A DNA stretch of 64,000 nt from Lodderomyces elongisporus (GCF_030384665.1 NC_083675.1:1918001-1982000), one strand, 5' to 3'. Positions 8,577 to 19,996 are shown, counted from the first letter of the stretch. Numbers and translations are program-made. Notes: generated by a model not told the origin, from the letters alone.

Positions 8577-10373
8577 ATGTTGCATAACTTGAGAGACTTT
8601 TTCTCTCTAGAGGCATTGGATACTAGACTTGCACCTTCGTCGAATTCTGCAAAGAAACAACAGGTTATCAAACGAGCCTCGTCTCCTTCACGATTGTCGA
8701 GTTTGGAGTTTAAATTTTACTATGTTGTATTTCTTATTGCTGTGCCGCTGATGTTCAAAGCAGCAATGGACGCTTCCAACGAATCAAATCCAAACTATCC
8801 ACGTTTTCAACATCTACTTAGCCAAGGATGGCTTTTTGGCCGCAAAGTAGACAATTCCGACCAACAGTACAGGTTCTTTAGAGATAATTTCCCATTGCTA
8901 TGTATATTGATATTATTTCACGTTGGGTTGAGGAAAACACTTACTTTGATGTTTCAGATACGAAAAAGGACATATTTTGACTTGGCATTTGGGATTGTAT
9001 TTTTAGTAGGGGCACACGGAGTCAACATTTTGAAAATTGGCTTCCATTTGACTATGAACTATTTGATCGGAAAGTTGATCAAGGATAAAAAGACAGCCAT
9101 TTGGGCAACTTGGATATACGGTGTACTGACATTGTTTCTTAATGACTGGTATGGAATGACAAGGTATGGAATTCCGCTTTTGGACCAATCCTTCAAAGGG
9201 ATTATTGCTAGATGGGATGTGTTTTACAACTTTACTTTGCTTCGAATGATTTCATTTAATCTTGATTACATTCAAAGAAGAAGTGCTAAGTTAAAAGAAA
9301 AAGAAGAAAAGAGCTTAAGCGAACAAATGCGCGTCGTTCGCAATGTCGACAGCTACAACAACGTAAACATAAACGTAAACAACAATAAAGAAGAAGAAGA
9401 AGATGATGATGCTGCTGTTGAGTTTGACTTTGACGATGACAAAAGTTTGGCCAATTTAGATGACAAAGGGCGTCTCAACGCGCCTTTGCCTTTAGAGGAT
9501 TACAATGCTTTCAACTACTTAGCTTACGTCACCTACGCACCATTGTTTATTGCTGGTCCAATAGTTACATTCAACGATTACATTTACCAATCAAACTATC
9601 AACAGTCTGTGACTGTTAAAGATTATAAAAGAATATTTGTCTACTTTCTCAGGTTTTTATTTTGTTTATTAACAATGGAGTTTGTGTTGCATTTTATGTA
9701 CGTTGTTGCTGTATCAAAGACAAAAGCTTGGGAAGGCGACACACCATTCCAGATCTCGATGTTGGGAATGTTCAATCTCAACGTTATTTGGCTAAAACTT
9801 CTTATACCATGGAGGCTTTTCCGCTTCTGGAGTCTTCTCGATGGCATTGACCCACCTGAAAACATGATTCGCTGTATGGATAACAATTTCTCAGCGTTGG
9901 CATTCTGGAGGGCATGGCACAGATCTTTCAATAGGTGGGTTATCAGATATATTTATATACCTATGGGAGGAGGAGGACACTATAGAATCCTTAATAGCTT
10001 ATTGGTGTTCAGTTTTGTTGCAATATGGCATGATATTGAATTGAGACTTTTGATGTGGGGTTGGCTAGTTGTGCTATTCTTGATCCCCGAAATTACCGCA
10101 ACAATGTATTTTGCAAGGTATAATGAGAAACCATGGTTTAGGTATTTATGTGGTCTTGGTGCGGTAGTCAACATCTGGATGATGATGATTGCTAATCTTG
10201 TTGGATTTTGTTTGGGTAAAGATGGCACATTGCAACTTGTTAAGCAGATTTTCCATTCCATTCTGGGCATTTCCTTTTTTGTCACGTCGTCTTTTTGTTT
10301 ATTTGTCGCATCACAGGTGATGTTTGAATTGAGAGAACGTGAAAAGAGAATGGGAGTTGATGTGAGATGTTAG
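8577..10373 (+). CDS. GUP1: MBOAT-family O-acyltransferase, GPI-anchor remodelling
   Basis: 598 aa, somewhat longer than S. cerevisiae Gup1 (560 aa). Multi-spanning membrane protein with the Gup1 signatures [21 protein letters not shown] (about 87-107), [24 protein letters not shown] and [12 protein letters not shown]. The conserved MBOAT histidine is His485 in [15 protein letters not shown]. Family role: ER membrane O-acyltransferase that adds a long acyl chain to lyso-GPI anchors; the older name refers to glycerol uptake. Odd point: an acidic, Asn-rich insertion (about residues 262-300, with runs of Glu and Asp) sits in a cytosolic loop before the second conserved block. Confidence 0.92.
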   Translation: MLHNLRDFFSLEALDTRLAPSSNSAKKQQVIKRASSPSRLSSLEFKFYYVVFLIAVPLMFKAAMDASNESNPNYPRFQHLLSQGWLFGRKVDNSDQQYRFFRDNFPLLCILILFHVGLRKTLTLMFQIRKRTYFDLAFGIVFLVGAHGVNILKIGFHLTMNYLIGKLIKDKKTAIWATWIYGVLTLFLNDWYGMTRYGIPLLDQSFKGIIARWDVFYNFTLLRMISFNLDYIQRRSAKLKEKEEKSLSEQMRVVRNVDSYNNVNINVNNNKEEEEDDDAAVEFDFDDDKSLANLDDKGRLNAPLPLEDYNAFNYLAYVTYAPLFIAGPIVTFNDYIYQSNYQQSVTVKDYKRIFVYFLRFLFCLLTMEFVLHFMYVVAVSKTKAWEGDTPFQISMLGMFNLNVIWLKLLIPWRLFRFWSLLDGIDPPENMIRCMDNNFSALAFWRAWHRSFNRWVIRYIYIPMGGGGHYRILNSLLVFSFVAIWHDIELRLLMWGWLVVLFLIPEITATMYFARYNEKPWFRYLCGLGAVVNIWMMMIANLVGFCLGKDGTLQLVKQIFHSILGISFFVTSSFCLFVASQVMFELREREKRMGVDVRC

Positions 10374-10856
10374 TGTTGATTGTTGAAAGTTGGAATTTAT
10401 AGCTGTGTAGATGTAGTTCCTGATTTATTTCAATGGCATGACTAAAACTTTTGGTGTTTTTTATTATTTATAATGTTCGTTTGCATGTTGTTTTCGATCT
10501 TAATTTTAGTTCATTGTGCTTCTTCTTCTTCTTCTTCTTCTTCTTTAGTTATCTTTTCGGTAGCACGAGTTTTTTGATTTTATTTTATTTTATTTTCCTT
10601 TTATTAAAACAAAAAATGTGGAGCTAATCATCCTTAAAACAACCTATTTGAGCTTTTTCTCTTTATACATGCATTTATAAAAGCAAATACGTACACATAC
10701 TCATACACATACTCATATATATCTATATCTCTACAAACACTCTTTAAATTTATCAAAAGTTCAAATTACTTTTCTTTTTTCTTCAAAAAAAAAAAGAACA
10801 GAAATATAATTATCCCATTTTATTCAAAAACAAAAAAAAAAAATACATTCACAATC
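10374..10856. other. Intergenic: GUP1 3' flank and SOM1 promoter
   Basis: Contains a (CTT)n microsatellite (about 10519-10545), ACACATACTC-type repeats (about 10690-10720) and A-rich tracts just before SOM1. Nothing else recognised. Confidence 0.5.
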
Positions 10857-11252
10857 ATGGCACCACCCGTTCCAGTCTATAATCTAGAAGAAATCCGGCA
10901 TCAATACAAGGACCAATTCGAAAATCCACAACAGTACAAATGTCATTTGAAATCTCTCACACAGCATGAATGTACATTTCGACCTAGTTCTGCTGGAAAT
11001 CCAATTCCTGAGTTTATTTGTTTACCTTTCAAAAGGCTATTTCAGCGATGTCTAATTCCAACTATAAGAACGGGAACCAATGGAGAAAAAATTAGAGGAG
11101 AAAAATGGGTCAATATTGAGGTAACAGATACTGAAACAAATAGTGATTTGTTAGAGAAAGACTCGAAATATGCAAATTACGTTAAAGACTTTTTGAGCGC
11201 AGAGAAGGAATTGAAGGAAATGTTGGAGCAGGAGGCCGAAGGACGAATATAG
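10857..11252 (+). CDS. SOM1: Subunit of the mitochondrial inner membrane peptidase complex
   Basis: 131 aa. The blocks LKSLTQHECTF, CLPFKRLFQRC and IEVTDTETNS match S. cerevisiae Som1 (L..LVQWECQF, CSPFKRLFEHC, YEVTDTYTNS). The four cysteines (29, 39, 55, 65) form a twin CX9C pattern, the usual mark of Mia40-dependent import into the intermembrane space. Som1 binds the Imp1/Imp2 inner-membrane peptidase and is needed for maturation of part of its substrates. It is almost twice as long as the 74-aa S. cerevisiae protein: about 25 extra N-terminal residues and a charged C-terminal tail of about 40 residues (KELKEMLEQEAEGR). It ends 358 bp before the convergent MMS2. Confidence 0.85.
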   Translation: MAPPVPVYNLEEIRHQYKDQFENPQQYKCHLKSLTQHECTFRPSSAGNPIPEFICLPFKRLFQRCLIPTIRTGTNGEKIRGEKWVNIEVTDTETNSDLLEKDSKYANYVKDFLSAEKELKEMLEQEAEGRI

Positions 11253-11610
11253 AAGTGTCTATGTGTATTGGCATATTGTTTGATGGTGAGTAAAGACAGT
11301 TCTACTACTATAAATCGATTCCCCACAATATAGATAAATTAAAAAAGTTAACAAATAAAAGTTAACAAAAACATATAACAATAGCATTGAAGCAAAGATT
11401 GAAAGAATGGATTTCATCTACTGTTTCTTTTGAACGTGTTTCTCCTCGACTCTAATATTGTGTTACAACTATATAAATTTATATGTCAAGATATATATAT
11501 ACATATATATAATGTTTTGAATACAACCCGAGTTTTTTCATAGGTATCAAACCTCTTGAATTCGTACTCTCCCTAGTAGATATCTTTCCAAAAAAAATAA
11601 ATAATCAAAA
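11253..11610. other. Convergent 3' spacer SOM1 / MMS2
   Basis: AT-rich spacer with a TATATA/TACATATA tract (about 11490-11512). No gene seen. Confidence 0.5.
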
Positions 11611-12093
11611 CTAATCTTCGTATGTTGATCCTTCAGGTGGTTGGGTCAATTTCTTATTATTTGGCGACGCCATACTTTTTCTCAACTCTAACAATACAGT
11701 CTCCATACTATACGACCGTTTCCAATTCTTCAAAGTATCAAACTCGGCAGCAATTACGTTTCCTTGAGAATCGACACAAGGTAAGTTGACTTTCGACACA
11801 AACTTAACTTTTGGTGGTTTCTCTGGATACTGTGCGTCACATGTAATACTTAGCGAGTAAATTCTATTCTCGTGGTTAGAGTGAGGTGGTCCAATGATGG
11901 TACCGTTCCAATTTGTCATTGTGATATCATCTTGATTAGTTAACCCATACGATATGGATTCTGCGCCTAATCCTTTCTCTCCTTTTTCCAACTCCTCCAA
12001 GAGTTTAAAATTTCTTGGACTTGTCTTGACGTTAGTATAAAAGACCTGAGATTATATTTTAGCTACTATCAAGGTTACATACATTTTGGACAT
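11611..12093 (-). CDS. MMS2: Ubiquitin-conjugating enzyme variant Mms2, tiny first exon
   Basis: Spliced gene: exon 1 12083-12093 (11 nt, ATGTCCAAAAT), intron 12020-12082, exon 2 11611-12019; 139 aa against 137 in S. cerevisiae. The joined N-terminus reads MSKIPRNFKLLEELEKGEKG, nearly identical to yeast Mms2 (MSKVPRNFRLLEELEKGEKG). The body keeps GPPHSNHENRIYSLSI, YPEKPPKVKFVSK and KNWKRSYSMETVLLELR. Family role: catalytically inactive E2 variant (no active-site Cys) that pairs with Ubc13 to build Lys63-linked ubiquitin chains in error-free DNA damage tolerance. Without the micro-exon the ORF would lack the N-terminal helix that contacts Ubc13. It is divergent from MAD1. Confidence 0.95.
12020..12082 (-). 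other. MMS2 intron (63 nt)
   Basis: Minus strand: GTATGT donor at 12082-12077, TACTAAC branch point at 12037-12031 and an AAG acceptor ending at 12020. An earlier CAAG acceptor 5 nt upstream would break the frame, so the second AG is used. This choice is fixed by the conserved IPRNFKLLEELEKG protein sequence. Confidence 0.88.
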
Positions 12094-12486
12094 GATGAAA
12101 TGTGTAAATACGAAGCTTGTAGGGAAGGTATTATTGGATCAAACGATTGTACAAATGTCTAACTTTTGAGTGAGATAGAATGTTAGACTCAGAATTAAAG
12201 TGAGAATGTACTCGAAAATGTATATGAGAAAGCGTGAGAAGGAGATAAAGAGAGAGAGAGAGAGAGTGTGTGTGTGTGTGTGGGAGGGTGAACCTCCACC
12301 GCATTAGGAAACATGTCGCAATAGTAAGAGATCATAAATGTCTTTTTTTTCCAATTTGCGACAGAATCTGTCTCCAACTTCTTTTCACAAAATTTGAGGC
12401 TTTATTATTGTTTACTAAACTAAAACAAACCGTAACAACGAATGCAAACAAAAAAAAGCAGCACTGTTTCATAACTACATACATTA
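12094..12486. other. Divergent promoter MMS2 / MAD1
   Basis: Holds an (AG)n run (about 12249-12266) passing directly into a (TG)n run (12267-12282). No gene seen; short ORFs across it come from the microsatellite. Confidence 0.55.
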
Positions 12487-14687
12487 ATGTCTGGGACAGC
12501 ATCTTCACCGTTTGTTGATAGTCCGTCGCGTACTAGAGACGTGGCCAATGAATACCATCGAGAAAATGCCAAAATCAATTCAGACTTACAAATATCCAGA
12601 TTAGAGTTCCAACTCAAAACAATGCAAACTGAAAAGAAACTATGGCAGCAAGAGCGACAATCTATAACTAGCCTGTTTGAGAGCGAATTGGAGAAGAAAA
12701 ACGAAGAGTTGAAGAATTTAAAGTCAAACTTTGACTTTGTTTATAAGCAGAATCAAAATTTGGAATCGAAAGTGAAAAATGAAAGCGAAACTTCTGGTAA
12801 AAAACTTCAAAACTTGACTAAAAAACTCGAGGAGTTACAAGCCAAGTATGATACGTTAAGCACCAAGTATCAGAGCTTAACCGATAAAAATGACAGACTA
12901 ATACGAAAGCATAAGCAGGTTACACCTGACTGGAATAGTCAAATCAAAATCAATGACGATTTGAGTAACAATTTAAAGGACAAGTCCAAGATTATTGAAA
13001 GTTTACAGCAGTCAAATAAAGAGTTTGTCGATAAGCTTGAGCAGTACACTGAACTCTTTAAAAACGACGACTCCTTATACAAAATAAACCAGAACTTAAT
13101 GAATAAAAACGCTAATTTGCAGCGTACAAACAACCAGTTGCAATTAAAGATTGATCAGTTGCTTCAGAATAAAACATCAAATGAGTTATTACAGCAAAAA
13201 AATATAAGCTTAACAAACAAACTTGAACAGTATGAAGAGATGCGTGTCAAATGCTATAAGTTAGAGATTGAAAAAGTGGAACTTGAAGCTCGTTTCAATG
13301 AGTATTTCAACACATTAAGTGCGGGTATAGTAGATGGTGATGGCAAACAAGGAAAAGACGAGGAGGAGGATGATGATGATGATGATGTTGACGAAGTAAC
13401 AAAAACTATAAAGGTGAAAAATTTTGTGCAAACATTCAAGGATGTTCAGTCGCGATCATTGGCATTGAGTGAGAAGTATGACTCAAAAGCTCTTGAGGTT
13501 AACGAGTTGAGACAAGAACTCGAAGACTCCATCCATGTGATTGAAAATGAATACTTGCCCACTATCACGGAGTTACAGGAGAAGAATCAATCTCTCTCTA
13601 CGCGGGTAGCTGGTTTAGAGAGAGACAAACTCCTTGCATCGAAAGAAATTGAGGCTTTGCGACTACAATTGAAGGAAATGGAAAATTATATTAAAGCAAT
13701 CCAACCCACTATTCAAAATAACATCAACAACCACCAAAACAGAAACCAAAACAAAAACAACAATAATGATAATGACGATAGTAATAATAATAATAATAAG
13801 GATAGAAGTAGTAATAGGAATCCCTCCATTGCTGCTAACACCACCACCAACAACAACAAACAAATGTCAGAATATATTACAAACTTGGAGAAACTAATTG
13901 ACGATTATAAACGCAAAGTTGATGAGTTGCAAACTAAACTAGTTACTCAGCACGAATTTGATCCAATGCCCTCTAATAAACGACGCCACACCGAAGAGAC
14001 AAATCAAAACTCATTCAGAAAAACTGTTGTTGACCTTGAAGCAAGAAATCTTCTGCTTTTAGCAGATATCAAGAGTTTGGAAATGGACAACAGGATAATG
14101 AGGGAAAATTTGAGCATCAAGAAGGTTGTTGACACCAATAATGAACAAATCAAAATCTTGGAATTCAAAAATAATCTACTTGCTAAAGATCAATTTGTGA
14201 AACAGGAGACTTTGGATGCTTTGAGAAAGGAAAATGAGGGTTTGATAGCTCAGTATGTTACTAAGCTTTCAGGTGATGAGCTTATTCCAAAGGCGCTTTT
14301 TGAAAGGCAAGAAGATGACAAAGCGAATCTTCAATTGCAAATTGAACATCTGGCCAAGAGATTGCAAAGAATGAAAGAAGTTTTCAAACAAAAGTCGCGC
14401 GATATCTTGGTCGTTATTTCCAAGTATTTTGGCTATTCTATAGAATTCTTGCCAAGCACAATCAACCAAATGAATTGTCTACTAGATTGAAATTGGTCTC
14501 CAAATACATACCAAAAGAAAAGAATACCTACTTGATAATTGACATCGATAATAAGACATTAAAAGCATATGGTGACTACGAATTTAAAATGTTATGTGAA
14601 AGTCTAGCTAGCCAATGGGTAACAAAGAGCCAGTTTCCATGTCTCTTGAGTGCCTTGAATTTGAAACTATATGAAATGTTCAACTAA
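12487..14687 (+). CDS. MAD1: Spindle assembly checkpoint coiled-coil protein Mad1, apparent 1-base frameshift near the 3' end
   Basis: The first frame (12487-14490, 667 aa) is nearly all coiled coil, as in Mad1. It is interrupted by an Asp run (about 296-302) and an Asn-rich segment (about 405-450). The C-terminal domain starts in this frame (LQRMKEVFKQKSRDILVVISKYFGYSIEFLPS) and then hits a stop at 14488. The remainder of the domain is open in the next frame up to a stop at 14685-14687 (TRLKLVSKYIPKEKNTYLII, then a tail ending FPCLLSALNLKLYEMFN). This matches the RWD-like Mad1 C-terminus that binds Bub1 and kinetochores. One missing base, most simply a C next to 14466-14467, would join both parts into about 733 aa. 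Mad1 anchors Mad2 at unattached kinetochores and at nuclear pores. Sequencing error or real frameshift cannot be told apart here. Confidence 0.85.
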
Positions 14688-14870
14688 AGGAACTTAAAAA
14701 AAAAATTAAAAAAAAAAATTAAAAACATTAAAAACGAAACAGAACAGAACAGAACAAAACAAAAAAATAAAACAAAATCACAAGATGGAAAAGTTAGGCT
14801 TCAAGTAGCTTCACAGAAACAAGGCTAAGAAGTTCCCTTGTCGATTTCCCGTAATTTTTGGGGTCTTTAT

Positions 14871-17558
14871 TTATTGTGTTGTAAATCCGTCCTTTTGTCT
14901 TTTCAGTTTAGCGTCGAAATTCTTAATACATATCTCTTGTTCTTGCTTCGTACCGTATTGTCGAACGTAGTTGTATAACCAGCCCCAGGCATCGCCGTTA
15001 TTTTCGTCTGCAGCTAAACTCCTTTCAAACCACGACTTTGCCTTTGTAAATTTGCCATCTTGCCAAAAAAACACCCCAATGTACATTAGCATTTCTGCAG
15101 AATTATTGGTCTTTTGTAAAGCATTAACGAATTCGGGTTTCCGAAGAGACATTTTGGAAATCATTGATAAGTATTGATACCAAATAAATGCAACATCAGG
15201 GAACTGCTTAACGTTTTTGCTTGCAAGACTTTGAGCTGCTGTGATGTTATTTTGACGCTTTTCGAGTTGTACTTTGGCAATTGCCAATTCCGGAGAGTTT
15301 GGTATTGATAACATCGCCGAATCCAAGATAGACCTCGCTCTGATCAATACGTTTTGCTTTTCCTCTAGTTTGGAAAGTGCAATCCAAAGGTTGACCACTT
15401 TGGGACAGAGCCTTGTTGCTTTGGTCGCAGCCTTACGAGCAAGATCCCAATCACCGGAGGTTTCTAAAACTTGAATGTACTGTAAATGTATTTTCCATTC
15501 TTTGGGGAAGTATCCCAAAGCTTGTTGACACTTTTCACTGATTAATGTGATGGGTGTTTCAGAATCGCAGCGTAATATGTGAATGTATTTATACCATAGT
15601 TTGGAACTGGTAGTTGGTTCATGATGGACTATCAGCGAGACAAATTCTTTGGCTTTGTCAAGGCTTCCATAATTGAATTCGAATTCCACTATGGCAAGTT
15701 TTATTGCGTCGTTCTGATCTAGTTTTGCATAAGCATCCAAAAGTATTTCACGAGCCTTGTCTACTCCAATGATTTTGATAGAGTCCTCGGAGTATGCAAG
15801 GTAAAGATCAACGTTTAATGGGTTGCATTCAATGGCTCTTTGGTAATACTTTAACAACAAAACGTTATGATTATCACTAGGAGAATTCTTTATAGCAGCT
15901 AATAGTTTCTTCCAAACATGGATATCAGGTGATAAATCAACGATATAGTCGAAAATAAACAACGCAATCTCCTTTTCATCTTGTTTTATAAATCCAGAAG
16001 CCTCATCTATTAATGATGTGAGGTAATTTATCTTATTTTCCTCTGCTTCTGCTCCAACTCCTATCAAAGCTCGTTGGGAACTTAAAACGCTCGTTATTAA
16101 AGCATTGCTAGTTTTAGGGAAGCCTTCGTTAAATGATTCTATAGCCGCGTTGAACCACTGGCTTTGAGGTAAGTCTCTGTTTTCCGTTACAGCTTTATTT
16201 GTCAATCTGCACAACTTTACCGGCTCGATATTAGAATGCTCGCCTTCCTCTAATTTGCATGCAGCAAGCCAGACTTTGATATCGCTATTCAATGCCTTTC
16301 GTGCATTGTTCAAGTACTGTTTTGCCTCTGAATATGAGGAAAGGTTAATTAAGCCCAACCAAAATTCCCACTCTTCTGGGCAGAGATCAACGGCTTTTGC
16401 AAGTAATTTTCGTGCCATGGCTTCATCCGTCTCCATGTCAATGAGTTTTTTCCAAAGCTCAACACTCTTTGGTAAATACTCTAGTGCTCGCATAATGGTT
16501 CTTTTTTTGAGTCTATCGTCATTTTCAAGTTCAAATGACTTGAGCCACAACTTTTCAGATTTGTTGCAAAAATTCAAAGCTTCTTTCAATATTGCCTTAG
16601 CACATTGTCTATCATTAAAATTCAATCGGATATTTTCAAGCCATACTTCTTCATTTCCCGGGATAGTACGGCATCCTTGTAATATCAAATCTCTAGCTTT
16701 ATCAAAACACTTGGCTTCTTCTTCAAGGCGCGCTGAGGAAATCCACGAGCTAGATTTGTATGGTTCGCTTTTTCGCAAAGAAGCAAGAATCAATCTTCCT
16801 TTTTTGATGTCAGCGAATTTTGCGTCCCTTTCGGCCCCAGCTAAGTCCATGAGATCTAAAGATTCGATTGAGCTCGGGACATTATTTTTTTGGACATTTT
16901 TCACGGGGAAAAGAGCGTCCAACTGGGCTTTCAATGCATGTGTTTTATCATTAGCAGCCAGGTTTACATTCGATGCTCCTATGTGACCCAAACCGTCAAT
17001 CTTATTGGTTCCATTAAACTCACCACCAACTCTGGCCAAGATAGAATCAGGTGCTGCATAAAGTCGCTGCAGCTGTTGATCAAGTATTCGCTGTCTCTTA
17101 TTCTTTCGTGTCATATCTCCAGCTTCTGGAATCAGCTCCCACTCGGCTTCAGTTAATGTCGCCAATTGTCTTTTCAAATCATTAAATTGAGGCCTTTTAA
17201 GATTACTTTCCTGGACTGCTGGTGACTTTACCAATTGCGAAGCTTTTCTTTTGGCTTGCAACTTCCTCTCAATTTCTTCGTATACTCTATCCTCTTCTTC
17301 TTCCTCTAGGTCACGTCTTCGCGATGTTAGCAAACCTTGTTCGTTATCATTGTCGAGGTTGTTAAACTCCAGGCCAGAATTGTCATTATCATCAACATTA
17401 TTATTATTATTTTGGTCTTTATATTTATTACTCTTGTTGTTGCTTCTGCTGTTGCTATTGACTGTTTCTATTCCTGTGCTAAAGCTTACTGCCCCTCTAG
17501 CACTACCAGCAACGTAGCCCTCTGGCGCTTCTTGATCTAAGAATGCCAAGCGGTTCAT
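14871..17558 (-). CDS. PRP6: U4/U6-U5 tri-snRNP splicing factor Prp6
   Basis: 895 aa (S. cerevisiae Prp6 is 899). The N-terminus carries the PRP1 splicing-factor signature RLAFLDQEAPEGYVAGSARG. A low-complexity Asn/Asp stretch follows (about 35-75), then the TEAEWELIPEAGDMTRKNKRQR block. From about residue 260 to the end it is a superhelix of HAT/TPR repeats (WLENIRLNF, WLKSFELE, ELWKKLIDME, EWEFWLGLINL, VNLWIALSKLEE). Prp6 bridges U5 and U4/U6 snRNPs in the tri-snRNP. Start ATG at 17558 is the first in frame and gives the conserved N-terminus. Convergent with MAD1, divergent from RRB1. Confidence 0.95.
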   Translation of the reverse strand: MNRLAFLDQEAPEGYVAGSARGAVSFSTGIETVNSNSRSNNKSNKYKDQNNNNNVDDNDNSGLEFNNLDNDNEQGLLTSRRRDLEEEEEDRVYEEIERKLQAKRKASQLVKSPAVQESNLKRPQFNDLKRQLATLTEAEWELIPEAGDMTRKNKRQRILDQQLQRLYAAPDSILARVGGEFNGTNKIDGLGHIGASNVNLAANDKTHALKAQLDALFPVKNVQKNNVPSSIESLDLMDLAGAERDAKFADIKKGRLILASLRKSEPYKSSSWISSARLEEEAKCFDKARDLILQGCRTIPGNEEVWLENIRLNFNDRQCAKAILKEALNFCNKSEKLWLKSFELENDDRLKKRTIMRALEYLPKSVELWKKLIDMETDEAMARKLLAKAVDLCPEEWEFWLGLINLSSYSEAKQYLNNARKALNSDIKVWLAACKLEEGEHSNIEPVKLCRLTNKAVTENRDLPQSQWFNAAIESFNEGFPKTSNALITSVLSSQRALIGVGAEAEENKINYLTSLIDEASGFIKQDEKEIALFIFDYIVDLSPDIHVWKKLLAAIKNSPSDNHNVLLLKYYQRAIECNPLNVDLYLAYSEDSIKIIGVDKAREILLDAYAKLDQNDAIKLAIVEFEFNYGSLDKAKEFVSLIVHHEPTTSSKLWYKYIHILRCDSETPITLISEKCQQALGYFPKEWKIHLQYIQVLETSGDWDLARKAATKATRLCPKVVNLWIALSKLEEKQNVLIRARSILDSAMLSIPNSPELAIAKVQLEKRQNNITAAQSLASKNVKQFPDVAFIWYQYLSMISKMSLRKPEFVNALQKTNNSAEMLMYIGVFFWQDGKFTKAKSWFERSLAADENNGDAWGWLYNYVRQYGTKQEQEICIKNFDAKLKRQKDGFTTQ

Positions 17559-18214
17559 TTCTTTTTCATCTATTTAGTTGGTTTATTTTGATGTTTCCCT
17601 CGTTTTATGTAACACTCTCTTTTTTCTCAAAAAGAAAACTAAGAATACTGATTGTTAATTTTAATTTATCCGTTCTTTTACTTTATAATCAAGGTTATGA
17701 AAATCAATCGAGTCTACTTACGTTTCGGTTGATGATTAATAATGGTAGTATTTGATGTTTAAATGTAGTTGCCCTAGATCTCGCAATTGTCGTAAAAAGT
17801 TGAAGAATATTCGTGATGGTACCTCAATTACTCTTCACCCATGTTAAGTGGCTTGGCATGTGTTTCTCAGCTTTTATAGAAGCTCTTCTTCCCTTGTCTC
17901 TTTTCACTCTTTTCTCTCACTCTTCTCTCTCTCTTTGTGCTTTTTTTTTCTTTTTTTTTTTTTTTTCTTTTCGGTTTCGTTTTGAGAATTCAGTTTTGTA
18001 CTTCAGAATTTTTCACAACTTTCCACCATTTCGGGAAACCTCATCACTTCTTGAGAAAAAGGGGACCTACATTCTTTATCTCTTTTCTTTTCTTTCTTGT
18101 TTTCTTTTTCTTTTTGTTTTCTTTTTCTTTTTGTTTTCTTTTTCCTTTTTTTTTTCCACCCTTTCTCCTTTTATTTCCTTGCTCTTCTTTAAACATCATT
18201 TAATCAAACACAAT
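17559..18214. other. Divergent promoter PRP6 / RRB1 with long pyrimidine tract
   Basis: The RRB1-proximal part (about 17880-18185) is strongly CT/T-rich, including a T run near 17942-17967. This opens a long Phe/Leu-rich frame that is not coding. A PAC-like element in reverse orientation (CTCATCAC, about 18039-18046) may fit the ribosome-biogenesis role of RRB1, but it is one base off the usual core. Confidence 0.5.
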
Positions 18215-19780
18215 ATGGCCAAGAGAAGTGCTGAAGAAGATATTATTGGTCAGAATGAGCCAAACACAGCTGTAAAGACCTCCGAAGGTTCTCTTCCCAC
18301 CACATCCAGTCAACACACTGTTACTGGAGACAAAGATGAGATGGATGTAGGAGAGTTTGAAGATCCATACGGAGATGATTTCGAAAGTGACGAGGAAATC
18401 ATTGAGCTAGATGAACAGGATAATGACATGGATGTGGAAATGGATGAAGAACAAGCCGAAAGGAAAATTGAAGAGTTGGAGAACAAGGAAAGAGAGCAGG
18501 AACAGGAACAATATGAATCCTCCATATATTTACCACACAAATCGAAACCTTTAGGGCCAGATGAAGTAATGGAGGCCGATCCTACTGTTTACGAAATGCT
18601 ACACAATGTTAATTTGCCTTGGCCTTGTTTAACAGTTGATATCATTCCCGACAATTTAGGTAATGAACGAAGAACTTATCCTGCCACTGTGTACTTGGCA
18701 ACTGCAACTCAAGCAGAAAAAAGCAAAGATAACGAGTTGATTGCCATGAAAGCATCAAGCTTGGCAAAGACTTTGGTGAAAGACGACAATGATGATGATA
18801 ATGACGACAATGACGATGACGATGATGATGATGAAATGGATGCTGACCCAATTTTGGATTCTGAAACGTTGCCATTGAAGCATACCACCAACCGAATCAG
18901 AGTAAGCCCTTTTGCTTCGCAGCAATCTGCAGAAGTGCTCACTGCTACTATGTCTGAAAACGGTGATGTTTACATTTACGATCTTGCTGCTCAGTACAAG
19001 GCTTTTGACACTCCCGGTTTTACAATCCCGAAATCGCTGAAAAGACCCATCCACACGATACGTGCACATGGAAATGTTGAAGGATATGGTTTAGACTGGT
19101 CTCCTTTGGTGAACACGGGAGCATTGTTGACTGGTGACATGTCTGGTAGAATACATTTAACAACCAGAACAAATACAAACTGGGTAACCGATAAGACACC
19201 TTTTTTTGCGTCGCAATCATCTATAGAGGATATACAATGGTCTACAGGAGAGAATACAGTCTTTGCAACTGCAGGTTGTGATGGGTTTGTCAGGATTTGG
19301 GATACAAGGTCTAAAAAACATAAGCCAGCAATCTCAGTTAAGGCATCTGATACTGATGTCAATGTGATCTCATGGTGTTCCAAAATCAATCATCTTTTGG
19401 CGTCTGGTCATGATGATGGTACATGGAGTGTATGGGATTTAAGAAACTTTACTAAACCTAACCCATCACCCGTGGCCAATTACAATTTCCACAAGGCTCC
19501 TGTAACATCGATCTCCTTCAATCCATTAGATGAATCTATCATAGCCGTAAGTTCTGAGGACAATACAGTGACATTATGGGATTTAGCCGTTGAGGCTGAT
19601 GACGAGGAGATATCACAGCAAAGAAAGGAGTTAAAAGAGTTGCACGATATTCCGCCACAACTATTGTTTGTACATTGGCAAAAAGATGTCAAAGATGTTA
19701 GATGGCATCAACAAATTCCAGGATGTTTGGTCTCCACAGGTGGGGATGGCTTGAATATCTGGAAGACAATTTCTGTTTAG
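18215..19780 (+). CDS. RRB1: WD40 ribosome-assembly chaperone Rrb1 (Rpl3 binding)
   Basis: 521 aa from ATG 18215 ([10 protein letters not shown]). The frame is open further upstream, but that stretch is pyrimidine-tract translation. Architecture: acidic N-terminus ([20 protein letters not shown]), the conserved entry motif [28 protein letters not shown], an Asp-rich insertion (about 190-207), then WD repeats ([31 protein letters not shown], ending [12 protein letters not shown]). Family role: nuclear chaperone for ribosomal protein L3 in early 60S assembly (human GRWD1). Conserved motifs [11 protein letters not shown] and DIQWSTGE are present. Essential in S. cerevisiae. Confidence 0.92.
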   Translation: MAKRSAEEDIIGQNEPNTAVKTSEGSLPTTSSQHTVTGDKDEMDVGEFEDPYGDDFESDEEIIELDEQDNDMDVEMDEEQAERKIEELENKEREQEQEQYESSIYLPHKSKPLGPDEVMEADPTVYEMLHNVNLPWPCLTVDIIPDNLGNERRTYPATVYLATATQAEKSKDNELIAMKASSLAKTLVKDDNDDDNDDNDDDDDDDEMDADPILDSETLPLKHTTNRIRVSPFASQQSAEVLTATMSENGDVYIYDLAAQYKAFDTPGFTIPKSLKRPIHTIRAHGNVEGYGLDWSPLVNTGALLTGDMSGRIHLTTRTNTNWVTDKTPFFASQSSIEDIQWSTGENTVFATAGCDGFVRIWDTRSKKHKPAISVKASDTDVNVISWCSKINHLLASGHDDGTWSVWDLRNFTKPNPSPVANYNFHKAPVTSISFNPLDESIIAVSSEDNTVTLWDLAVEADDEEISQQRKELKELHDIPPQLLFVHWQKDVKDVRWHQQIPGCLVSTGGDGLNIWKTISV

Positions 19781-19996
19781 TTGAATATATATTAAAAAAG
19801 CCAGACAAAAGTAAATACTCTTTTTCTTTTTCTTTTTCTTTTTCTTTTTCTTTTTCTTCTTTCTTTAGCTTTTTGGAGACCTTTATTTCAATTTTTCTAA
19901 TTTTGTAGATTTTAAGGGAGAAAGCAAAAAAGTGAGTGGGGGGGGGGGGGGGGTAATGGAATTGTATCCTTCAATTTTTCTTCGTTGTTTTGCTCT

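Noticed and set aside
17813..18214. N-terminal extension of RRB1 rich in Phe, Leu and Ser
   Set aside because: It is the translation of a pyrimidine-tract promoter; conserved protein starts at the ATG at 18215, which has a good context.
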